DNA of 11,363 bases from Opitutaceae bacterium (GTDB lineage: Bacteria > Verrucomicrobiota > Verrucomicrobiae > Opitutales > Opitutaceae). The notes beneath the pieces are model-generated. The model saw only the letters and a program-made list of their open reading frames with translations, made no database searches and was not told where the DNA came from. Positions 1 through 6,057 of this stretch are shown one piece after another. The stretch's first letter is position 1. The number at the start of each line of letters is the position of its first letter. The position numbers and the translations under genes were made by a program. The stretch covers positions 1 through 11,363 of the forward strand of contig JAISAX010000813.1 in NCBI GenBank assembly GCA_031266495.1, written 5' to 3'.

Positions 1-72
1 CCCTCTCTTCCCTCCCTTGCAACCCTTATCTTCTGTATCTAGTGACAACACTCTCCCTCCCCCTCTTCATTG

Positions 73-219
73 CTACATCTTAACGGAAAATACAAAAATG
101 GGAGGAACATCCGCCTGAAGCACGGCGTGATCGGAAAAAAGCGGGGAAACGCTGACATCGGCCCGCAAACCGGAGGCGAGCGCGAGCAAGGAGAATGCAA
201 TGGGGGGGAGTCTTTTCAT
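73..219 (-). pseudogene. Truncated sialate O-acetylesterase, N-terminal stub (48 aa)
   Basis: This short reading frame begins with ATG at 219 and stops with TAG at 75-73. It encodes a signal peptide (MKRLPP, then a hydrophobic IAFSLLALASGL core ending near RA-DV). The mature start is DVSVSPLFSDHAVLQADVP, which matches the conserved beginning of SGNH-type sialate O-acetylesterases (usually SPLFSDHMVLQR.xPVPVWG). Those enzymes are about 450-650 residues and remove acetyl esters from sialic acids or other glycans outside the cytoplasm. Here homology stops after about residue 39 and the frame closes at residue 48, with no catalytic Ser-Gly-Asn-His blocks. The gene is therefore a remnant, broken near position 100. 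It lies 19 nt after the aldolase stop, as if it had been the last gene of the operon. A run of seven C (202-208) falls at codons 4-6. The family call is from recall of the N-terminal motif; confidence is moderate. Confidence 0.6.
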
Positions 220-238
220 ACCGCTCAAATTCTTCGGG

Positions 239-976
239 TCATTCCGCTTCCCCCGTGATGGACAAGAACCTCTCCCGGAGAATCGACAGGTCGGAATCCA
301 CCGCGATTTTGGTGAAGCCCTTGTTCAGGAGATCCGGGACTTCCCTGCGATCGCGGATGAGAATGCCCGCGTGGATACCGGATTTCCTCGCCGCACGGAC
401 GACTGTATCCAGCGCTTCCCCATAGGACGGCGCGGATGGTTCGGCGGACAGGCTCAGCTTCAGGTCCGCCGGGCCGACGAAGAGGACATCCACGCCATCG
501 ACGCCCGCGATGGTCTCCACGTTGGCGATGCCTGCCGTGCTCTCGATCTGGGCAAAGAGCAGGGGGCGGGGGTGCGTCCCGGGCGCCGCCAAACCATAGC
601 CATAGGCGCGCACCGAGCGCGAATAGCCGCGGCCCCCTTCCGGCGGATAGCGCATTGCCCGCACCAGCGCCCTCGCCTCGTCTGCATTCTCCACGTGCGG
701 CGCCATGATGGCGTCCGCGCCGCGGTCCAGCACGCGACCGATCAACCCGGCGTCATGTGTTGGAACACGCACGACAATCGCCGCGCCGCGACCGCCTGCG
801 GCCTGTAAACTGGGCAGCAATTCCGCTTCGGTCAGATAACCGTGCTCCATGTCGAGCAGCAGCCAGTCGAGTCCGCACAGGGCCGCGAGTTCGGCGACCA
901 CCGGAGAACCGGACGCAATCCATGTTCCGAAACATGTTTTGAAGGAGCGCGGTTTCCGGCGTTTTTCTGTATTCAT
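239..976 (-). CDS. HpcH/HpaI-family class II pyruvate aldolase
   Basis: The 245-aa protein is full length for the HpcH/HpaI aldolase family (2,4-dihydroxyhept-2-ene-dioate, 2-keto-3-deoxy-glucarate or -rhamnonate aldolases). These metal-dependent cytoplasmic TIM barrels split 4-hydroxy-2-oxo acids into pyruvate and an aldehyde. The known active-site residues are all visible: D42 and H45 in LLLDMEHG, R70 in VVRVP, metal ligands E145 in AQIES and D171 in VGPADL. The signature MAPHVENADEAR / RYPPEGGRG lies at about 91-117. The ATG at 976 overlaps the upstream kinase stop (ATGA, 976-973), which decides this start over longer in-frame openings. It is the third gene of a coupled operon with a sialidase-fold protein and a kinase, suggesting that a phosphorylated keto-sugar acid or similar is the substrate. 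Exact specificity cannot be read from sequence. Confidence 0.93.
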   Translation of the reverse strand: MNTEKRRKPRSFKTCFGTWIASGSPVVAELAALCGLDWLLLDMEHGYLTEAELLPSLQAAGGRGAAIVVRVPTHDAGLIGRVLDRGADAIMAPHVENADEARALVRAMRYPPEGGRGYSRSVRAYGYGLAAPGTHPRPLLFAQIESTAGIANVETIAGVDGVDVLFVGPADLKLSLSAEPSAPSYGEALDTVVRAARKSGIHAGILIRDRREVPDLLNKGFTKIAVDSDLSILRERFLSITGEAE

Positions 977-2076
977 AAATCGGATAAGGGACGAATTCCC
1001 GTCAAACCACGATACGCGGACAACAGGCGCTCTTTCGTAAATTTCCGAAATGCCTCGCCATTCTGCCCGGATGCCATGAGGAACGCCCCGCCTGCGGTTT
1101 GCTTGAAATACCCCGACTCGCAACGGATCACGGCTTTAACGATCATATTGCGCAGCAGATGAAGCCAGAAACGTGACAAAAAATTATCAGGCAACGGACG
1201 CACAAGCGTGTATCCGTCAACCGCTGCCTGCACGACATCCGCCGAATGAAAACAGGCGAGCAGGGAAAGGTCGTCGGCCGGATCGCCGGCGATGGCGTCG
1301 TCCCAATCAATGAAGGCGCGTATGCCGGACGGCGTCCCCATGATATTCCACAGGGCGAGGTCCTTGTGTACGAGCACCCCCCTGTCGATGTGCAGGAGGG
1401 GAGGGGCAATGCCCTCAATCGCCCGGACCAGATTGCTCACTTCCGTCTCTGACAGAAAATCGCATGACTTCAGTATTTGAAGATGGCGTGCCAGGTTAAG
1501 GCGAAAATACGCGGCGTAAGAGATGTGGTATCCATTTAGCGCCTTGTCATGTTTCACGGTGCAGGGATCGAACGGTCCGAATCCTGCCACCGTGACGTTT
1601 TGCCACCGGGCGATGGCCTGTCCTATCGCCTGTGCGACCTCAATCAGAGGCAGGCATCCTTTCTTGTAAGCATGATTCAGATCCGGACAGTCAAAATACT
1701 CGATAACCTGCACGGAGAATGGAGCGTGGAGGCGTGTTGCATCGGTGAAGAATACGCGTGGCACGGGCACTCCGGTTTTTGCAACCTCGGCCATCACGAG
1801 TGACTCCATTTCAAGGTGCGTGTCGCCTTCCGGTCCATCCTCAACGCGCACAAACATGGTTTGTCGTCCGTGATCGAGCAGATAGGTGCGATGATTGCCT
1901 TTCCCTCCAGCGGGTTTGATCTGTATTGGTCCCGCGAATTCATTGGCTAGCAATGCCAGCAAATCGGCCTCAATCGAGGCATCCCTGCCATCTGCTTTTG
2001 TGGAGCATGCCACGCCATGCAAGGCGGCCGGTCGATCACATTTCCAGTAATAAATCCCACTGCGCATCGCACTCAT
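973..2076 (-). CDS. APH/choline-kinase-family small-molecule phosphotransferase
   Basis: The 367-aa protein has the aminoglycoside phosphotransferase fold (PF01636 type). A nucleotide-binding N-lobe includes GGKGNHRTYLL (57-67), the probable ATP-binding lysine replaced or displaced around FVRVEDG (75-81), and a helix with E91 (HLEMESLVM). The Brenner catalytic motif is HKDLALWN (237-244, base D239), followed by the metal motif FIDWDDAIAGDPADDLSLL (D257). Such enzymes phosphorylate hydroxyls of sugars, amino sugars, choline or homoserine with ATP; resistance is not implied. The ATG at 2076 overlaps the sialidase stop as ATGA; a GTG three codons upstream (2085) and an ATG at 2067 are alternatives. 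No good Shine-Dalgarno sequence is seen, consistent with translational coupling. Its place between a glycosidase-like protein and a pyruvate aldolase argues for a sugar kinase in a catabolic route. The substrate is unknown. Confidence 0.88.
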   Translation of the reverse strand: MSAMRSGIYYWKCDRPAALHGVACSTKADGRDASIEADLLALLANEFAGPIQIKPAGGKGNHRTYLLDHGRQTMFVRVEDGPEGDTHLEMESLVMAEVAKTGVPVPRVFFTDATRLHAPFSVQVIEYFDCPDLNHAYKKGCLPLIEVAQAIGQAIARWQNVTVAGFGPFDPCTVKHDKALNGYHISYAAYFRLNLARHLQILKSCDFLSETEVSNLVRAIEGIAPPLLHIDRGVLVHKDLALWNIMGTPSGIRAFIDWDDAIAGDPADDLSLLACFHSADVVQAAVDGYTLVRPLPDNFLSRFWLHLLRNMIVKAVIRCESGYFKQTAGGAFLMASGQNGEAFRKFTKERLLSAYRGLTGIRPLSDL

Positions 2077-3275
2077 GAGGCACACCGGGGTTGTGGCCGA
2101 CGCGCATGACGTGCCGCCACAGCCTCGGGATTGGCGCGGCTGATGAGCAAACGCAGCGCGGAGTTGGGCGAGACACAGTGCCCGGCGATCACATCCTTCT
2201 CGGTGAAGCGGGCGAGGAGAATCTCACCCCTGGTGTCGCGATTGTAATCGTAGGAAACAAAGATCGTGCCATCCGGGGCCTGTGTGCCGTCCGGATAGGA
2301 TACATCGGCGCGTTCGTCGAGGATCAGGCTTCCGTTCCAGGTTGCGCCATCGTCATCGGAAAGAAATGCCGTAAGAAACGAGCGTGCTCCCGGGGCATAG
2401 GCAACGCCGGGGCATTCGTCCGGTCGGCTGCCATGCTTGACCAGCAACAAGCGACCGGATTGCAGCCGGCGCAGGAAATGACGCGCGTTGGCATTGGCGA
2501 TGGCCGCCGGTTCCGGCTGGCTCCAACTCTGTCCTCCATTTTTTGATACGCTCGCCCACAAGCCGTAATGAGTGCGGGCGGTCATCCACACGCTGCCATC
2601 CCGCCGCTCAATCAACTGAGGCTCGTCAAATTCCGGATGAGGGAAGGCTGCGCCGCCACGCCGTTGCCATGTGTTGCCTTCGTCCGTGGAAACGAGCACG
2701 TTGGCCATGCGAAGATGATCCAGCTCATGGAACGCCTCCTTGAAGGGGTCATGGATTTTTTCCCGGTTCCAGAGCGACACGGGCAGCAGCCATTCGCCGG
2801 AGGAGAGCACGATGGGTTTGTTGAGGGAGCAACCGTGCCAGATGCGCACGGGAGGAGTCCAGGCGGGCGTGTCGGCGTCGGGATTGTCGCAACGGGTGAA
2901 CCAGGTGCCGGCGCGTCCGTCGAAGTAGGTCATGGCTTGGTCGAAGAACAGCCAGAGCCGCCCGCGCGGATCGAGCCAGAGATTGCCGACAATCGTGCGC
3001 CGGTCCAGGGGCAGCGACGAGTCATGCGGATCGATCACCAGGCGGGAATCGGACCATGAGGCGCCGTTGTCGTCGCTGGTTGCCAGAACGAAGAAAGACT
3101 TTTCGTTGTCGCCGCCGCCCACCCGGCAGGCCCAGAGGCGCCCGCCGCGCGTGCGCTCGATGCCGATGGTCATGCCGTAGTCCAGCCGGTCATGGCCGTA
3201 TTCAGGAAGTGGTTGCGTGTTGAGGATGGGCGGAATCAAGGCCGGCGCCGCGAGTTCGATCGGTGAAGGTGACAT
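2073..3275 (-). CDS. Cytoplasmic sialidase-fold (BNR/Asp-box) protein, exo-sialidase-like
   Basis: This 400-aa protein has four Asp boxes (S-x-D-x-G-x-[TS]-W type): SDDNGASW (67-74), STDEGNTW (196-203), SKNGGQSW (244-251) and SDDDGATW (306-313), which define a six-bladed sialidase-like propeller. DEPQLIERRDG (217-227, E218 and E223) and YPDGTQAPDG (327-336) resemble the catalytic Glu region and the nucleophile Tyr region of the superfamily, but the canonical arginine triad cannot be assigned with certainty. There is no signal peptide, so it acts in the cytoplasm, unlike most bacterial sialidases. The ATG at 3275 is preceded by AAGG with an 8-nt spacer and is preferred to a GTG at 3305. It heads the operon with the kinase and aldolase. 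Related sialidase-fold proteins hydrolyse or rearrange varied sugars, so true sialidase activity is unproven. Confidence 0.85.
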   Translation of the reverse strand: MSPSPIELAAPALIPPILNTQPLPEYGHDRLDYGMTIGIERTRGGRLWACRVGGGDNEKSFFVLATSDDNGASWSDSRLVIDPHDSSLPLDRRTIVGNLWLDPRGRLWLFFDQAMTYFDGRAGTWFTRCDNPDADTPAWTPPVRIWHGCSLNKPIVLSSGEWLLPVSLWNREKIHDPFKEAFHELDHLRMANVLVSTDEGNTWQRRGGAAFPHPEFDEPQLIERRDGSVWMTARTHYGLWASVSKNGGQSWSQPEPAAIANANARHFLRRLQSGRLLLVKHGSRPDECPGVAYAPGARSFLTAFLSDDDGATWNGSLILDERADVSYPDGTQAPDGTIFVSYDYNRDTRGEILLARFTEKDVIAGHCVSPNSALRLLISRANPEAVAARHARRPQPRCAS

Positions 3276-3361
3276 GGCCCCGACCTTGACCCGCGCTTTC
3301 GTCACCTCAAGCTGTCAGGACATCCCTTGATCATTTTGCCCGGTTTCGCATATCGATTTGA

Positions 3362-3381
3362 GCGAAAATGAACATTTTTGC
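3362..3381. promoter_or_regulatory. Candidate operator: near-perfect palindrome upstream of the sialidase operon
   Basis: GCGAAAATG (3362-3370) and CATTTTTGC (3373-3381) form a 9+9 inverted repeat with one mismatch and a 2-nt centre. It lies in the 173-nt gap between the FCD-AraC regulator and the sialidase start, about 87 nt upstream of the ATG. An AT-rich palindrome in a GC-rich background directly downstream of a regulator gene is a plausible binding site for that regulator. No convincing -35/-10 pair was found beside it. Confidence 0.35.
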
Positions 3382-3448
3382 GTGAAAGGTGATTTTCGAA
3401 TCCCGTGACAAATGACGATGCCGGAGCTTTGTCCGGGAAATCCGCGTC

Positions 3449-4261
3449 TCAGGTTGAGGTTGAGGCGGCGGCGGTCATCCCCCTGCGGTATTGCGCGGGC
3501 GTTTTTCCGTAAATGGCACGAAAGTCCTTGATGAAGTGAGACGAATTCCTGTAGCCCACGCGGGAGCCAAGCTCGGAGATTTTTGTATCCGTATTTTGGA
3601 GCAATTCCGCGGCATGTCCCATCCGGGTTTGCCGGAGGCGGGCGTAAGGGGAGATGCCAAATTTTTTCCGGAACAGGCGATTGAAATGGCTGGGACTCAC
3701 AAAACTGACATGGCGCGCGACGAACTCCATGTCGAAATCACTGGAGAAATGCGTGGAGATAAAAGCATCCGCCTTTGCAATCGCGTCCGGCCCCGCGGGC
3801 GTTTCGCCCTCGCTCAGGGCGATCCGGTACCATCCTGCTTCGATGTGCTGGTGGACCGCCCGCTCTCCGACCCAGTGCAGGGGAGATTTGAGAGCCTCCA
3901 GCAAAAGAATATGCTCGTAGTGAAGCGTCATCAGATTCGGCCAGTAAACCTTCTTCAGTTCCTGCAACCAGTCGTCGAGTTCCGCCGCGACGATTTCCCA
4001 TGATTTTCGCAGGGCGGGCAACTTGCAGTTGTCCACGAGTATCCGGTGAAATTCCAGATCGTGGACATGGAACCTCTCGTAATCCGCGCGTCGCGCCGCG
4101 CGCTCCATGGCGCGGACACTCGCGGACAACCGCTCAAGGACCAGGCCGCGCTCGGGACAACCGTGGAGTCTGGCCACGGCAAAGGCTTCGAGGGTGGAGC
4201 GCAAATGACACAGTTCGTGCATTTGCGAAAAATCAGACGGAGAGGACATCCGCCACGCCAT
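3449..4261 (-). CDS. FCD-domain/AraC-HTH fusion transcriptional regulator
   Basis: Residues about 12-145 resemble the FCD ligand-binding domain normally found at the C terminus of GntR/FadR regulators: an all-helical segment with LRSTLEAFAVARL, DLEFH (D68, H72), YEH (H117) and HQH (H139), which are the positions of the metal/ligand-binding Asp and His residues. Residues about 163-260 are a complete AraC double helix-turn-helix, with FVARHVSFVSPSHFNRLFRKKFGISP and ISELGSRVGYRNSSHFIKDF. Length is 270 aa from the ATG at 4261. No Shine-Dalgarno sequence is obvious; ATG at 4249 is possible, and the frame stays open back to a TTG at 4324 through a C-rich tract. No GntR winged helix precedes the FCD domain. 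It is likely the local regulator of the sialidase-kinase-aldolase operon, sensing a carboxylate or sugar acid (FCD ligands are typically organic acids). Confidence 0.85.
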   Translation of the reverse strand: MAWRMSSPSDFSQMHELCHLRSTLEAFAVARLHGCPERGLVLERLSASVRAMERAARRADYERFHVHDLEFHRILVDNCKLPALRKSWEIVAAELDDWLQELKKVYWPNLMTLHYEHILLLEALKSPLHWVGERAVHQHIEAGWYRIALSEGETPAGPDAIAKADAFISTHFSSDFDMEFVARHVSFVSPSHFNRLFRKKFGISPYARLRQTRMGHAAELLQNTDTKISELGSRVGYRNSSHFIKDFRAIYGKTPAQYRRGMTAAASTST

Positions 4262-4296
4262 GACATGGAGGAGCGTTCCGGGCAAGATGTCGGTGC

Positions 4297-4320
4297 GGGG
4301 GGGGGGGGAGGGGGGAAGGG
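4297..4320 (-). repeat. Poly-C tract (C6 + C12 on coding strand) before the FCD-AraC gene
   Basis: On the plus strand there are 12 G (4297-4308), one A, 6 G (4310-4315), AA and 3 G. On the coding (minus) strand this is a C-rich leader ending 35 nt before the ATG at 4261. Tracts of this length are prone to slippage. See the finding on tracts at gene starts. Confidence 0.9.
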
Positions 4321-5063
4321 TCAAAAATTGGTTCTGTCCCTGACGGCTGTTTCCTGGACGCTGAATTGTTGGGCTGTCACCGATTTCACATTACCGCCGT
4401 AAAAGATGGCATTGCAGCGTCCGCCGTGAAAATAGGCCGCGCCGCCGTAGCCGCCGAGCGTGCCGTTTTCCGCCAGCGTGGCGAAGGAGTGCTGAGCGCC
4501 GTAGTTGGGCTGCCAGCCGGGGAAGGTGCCCGCGCAAATAAAATACGGCTCCTTCGCATCGACGATGCGGCTCTCGGGGATACGTTCGGTGTAGAGCATC
4601 TTGAAGTAGTAGTTGATGGAATACCTCCGCGTCCCTGCATGTGCTCCGACTTGCCGTGGGTCGCCACGTAGGAGGGGCACCACATGGTATCCGCGTAGTC
4701 CTTGCCGCGCATGCGGCTCGTGATGCGGTCGGAGGGGATTCCCCGTTTGTCGAAGCTCGGGTCCATCAGATTGAGCATCAGGCGTCGCCAGCGGAAGTAG
4801 TTGTCGTCGGATTCGGAAATCTTTTCTCCTCCCGCGGGAAAGGCGATGCCGTTGTGGTCAACGCTCCATAGCGTGGCGAAGGCATGAATCTGCCGAAGGT
4901 TGGAGATGCAAACCGCAGCCCGGGCGGATTTGCGGACAGCGCCAACGGCGAGAATCAGGATTGCCGCGAGAATGCCGATGATGACGATGATGGTCAGCAG
5001 TTCGACCAGGGTGAACGCCCTGGTCGCCGAGGCGTTTTGGGGGTGATGCGCAGGTTGTATCAT
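4321..5063 (-). pseudogene. Prepilin-type H-X9-DG class protein, frameshifted
   Basis: The ATG at 5063 has a good Shine-Dalgarno sequence (AAGG, 6-nt spacer). The product begins with a type IV prepilin leader, ATRAFTLVELLTIIVIIG, with cleavage expected between A16 and F17 and glutamate at mature position 5 (E21). A hydrophobic helix runs to about residue 40, then CISNLRQIHAFATLWSVDH. After HMQGRGG (about residue 147) the frame is lost. The continuation YSINYYFKMLYTERIPESR lies in the -1 frame and runs to the TGA at 4321-4323. One missing base between about 4620 and 4632, most simply in GGAGG-TAT, restores 247 aa, the usual length. The C-terminal H-GGRCNAIFY-GG fits the H-X9-DG pattern with Asp replaced by Gly. 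Such proteins are abundant in Verrucomicrobiota and Planctomycetota; their role in secretion or cell-surface assembly is not settled. A sequencing error would also explain the break. Confidence 0.82.
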
Positions 5064-5092
5064 GATTTGCCTTGGTGTGTATGTACGTGCGA

Positions 5093-5113
5093 GGGGGGGA
5101 GGGGGGGAGGGGG
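5093..5113 (-). repeat. Interrupted poly-C tract upstream of the prepilin gene
   Basis: On the plus strand there are G7, A, G7, A, G5. Read on the coding strand, it ends 29 nt before the prepilin ATG at 5063 and begins just after the TAA of the beta-helix remnant. In one frame it encodes a short Ser/Pro linker that joins the two genes. Confidence 0.9.
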
Positions 5114-5115
5114 AA

Positions 5116-5663
5116 TTACAGGCCGCCGACAATATTTTTACCGGCGTGGTTGTTTTTCCGGAAGCGGGAACCTCCGGCATGACTTCGCCGAGGGCATGCG
5201 GACCGGGGCGGAGGAAGGTGTTGCCGCCGATGTTGACGTTGATCGAGCGTTCCACGGAGAGGCCGTAGCCGTGGAACGGATGTCGCGGGGGGATGGTACC
5301 GTATTCCTCGATACGGTTGCCGGTGATCTCGATTTCCAGATCGTTGAATCGGGTGAACCGGATATGGCTTTTGCGGTTGGCCTGGTTGGCGAAGCGGTAG
5401 TCGCCTTTGGGAATCCGGATGTGTTTGCCGCCCTGCCGGACCTGTTCGGCGATTTGCGCCAGCATGTCCTCGCCGACGGCGCGCTGGCTCGCCCGGTCCT
5501 CCTCGTTCCAGATCATGGCCGCGAGATAAGGGCCGGAATCCTGGCCTGCGTCCGCGTTGGGTGAAGACGCACAGGCGAGCGCCACAAGGGTGAACGCAGC
5601 AGCAAACCGGACAACGCAGACAGCGCAGAATGGCAGCTTGTAGTTGGAAAATAATGTCACCAT
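5116..5663 (-). pseudogene. Shortened secreted right-handed beta-helix protein (degenerate)
   Basis: From the ATG at 5663 the protein has an N-terminal hydrophobic export segment (FAAAFTLVALACASS, about 20-34). A stretch typical of the start of pectate-lyase-like beta-helix proteins follows: IAEQVRQGGKHIRIPKGDYRF (about 71-91; lysine- and glycine-rich, with RIPKGDY), then HIRFTRFNDLEIEITGN. A second part with NIGGNTFLRPGPHALGEV looks like the end of a beta helix. About 180 aa is far below the usual 400-700, so a large in-frame internal loss near ITGN/RIEEYG is inferred. One frame runs through the poly-C tract without a stop straight into the prepilin. Restoring one A in the five-A run at 5153-5157 (coding strand) gives an ending KNNHAGKNIVGGL and TAA at 5118-5116. 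ATG at 5693 is an alternative start. Confidence in family is moderate. Confidence 0.5.
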
Positions 5664-5670
5664 GGGAATC

Positions 5671-5680
5671 GGGGGGGGGG
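5671..5680 (-). repeat. Poly-C tract (C10) at the start of the beta-helix remnant
   Basis: There are ten uninterrupted G on the plus strand. On the coding strand the C run ends 7 nt before the ATG at 5663 and follows an in-frame ATG at 5693, so a length change of 1 nt would switch the upstream ATG in or out of frame. Confidence 0.9.
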
Positions 5681-5693
5681 TCGAATATTCCAT

Positions 5694-6041
5694 ATGGCGC
5701 TACCGCGCCAAAGATTATTTGTCCGGAGTCCGGAATTCCTGTGCTGGGCACAACAATACCGGCCGCAGGCGATCATCGTCTCGGAGCATGTTCCGATAGA
5801 CTATTTGAGATCCGCCGGATATCGCATTCCCGACGGCATCGGTCTTGTGCATCTGGATACAAACCCCGACTGGAAGGATCTTGCCGGTATCCGCCAGCAC
5901 CATTTCAAGGTGGGGCAAACCGCCGCTCATCTGGTCATCGATCAGATCAACCGCAACTGCCATGGAATTCCGGACATCCCCAAGGCTGTGCTGATCGCGG
6001 GGGATTGGCGCGCGGGGCCAAGCGTAAGCAAAATCGGATAA
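5694..6041 (+). pseudogene. C-terminal remnant of a LacI-family regulator
   Basis: The last about 95 residues match the end of a LacI/GalR-type sensor domain (periplasmic-binding-protein fold): YRPQAIIVSEH, LRSAGYRIPDGIGLVHLD, HHFKVGQTAAHLVIDQINRN, GIPDIPKAVLIAGDWRAGPSV. The family's helix-turn-helix, hinge and first sensor lobe, about 230 residues, are absent. The frame opens only from about 5655, upstream of which the opposite-strand beta-helix remnant begins. It cannot regulate DNA as it stands. In intact loci of this kind a LacI gene often lies divergent to carbohydrate genes, which fits the neighbouring prepilin and beta-helix remnants. The ATG at 5694 is only the first in frame; homology is clear from about 5749. 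Confidence 0.75.
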
Positions 6042-6057
6042 CCCGGCGGGATTTTTC

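Noticed and set aside
3421..3436. Small hairpin CCGGA-6 nt-TCCGG just downstream of the FCD-AraC stop
   Set aside because: The stem is only 5 bp with no T tract on the relevant strand, so it is not a supportable terminator.
6042..6057. Possible bidirectional terminator between the LacI remnant and the esterase
   Set aside because: CCCG-G-CGGG followed by ATTTTT looks attractive, but a one-nt loop cannot form a hairpin.
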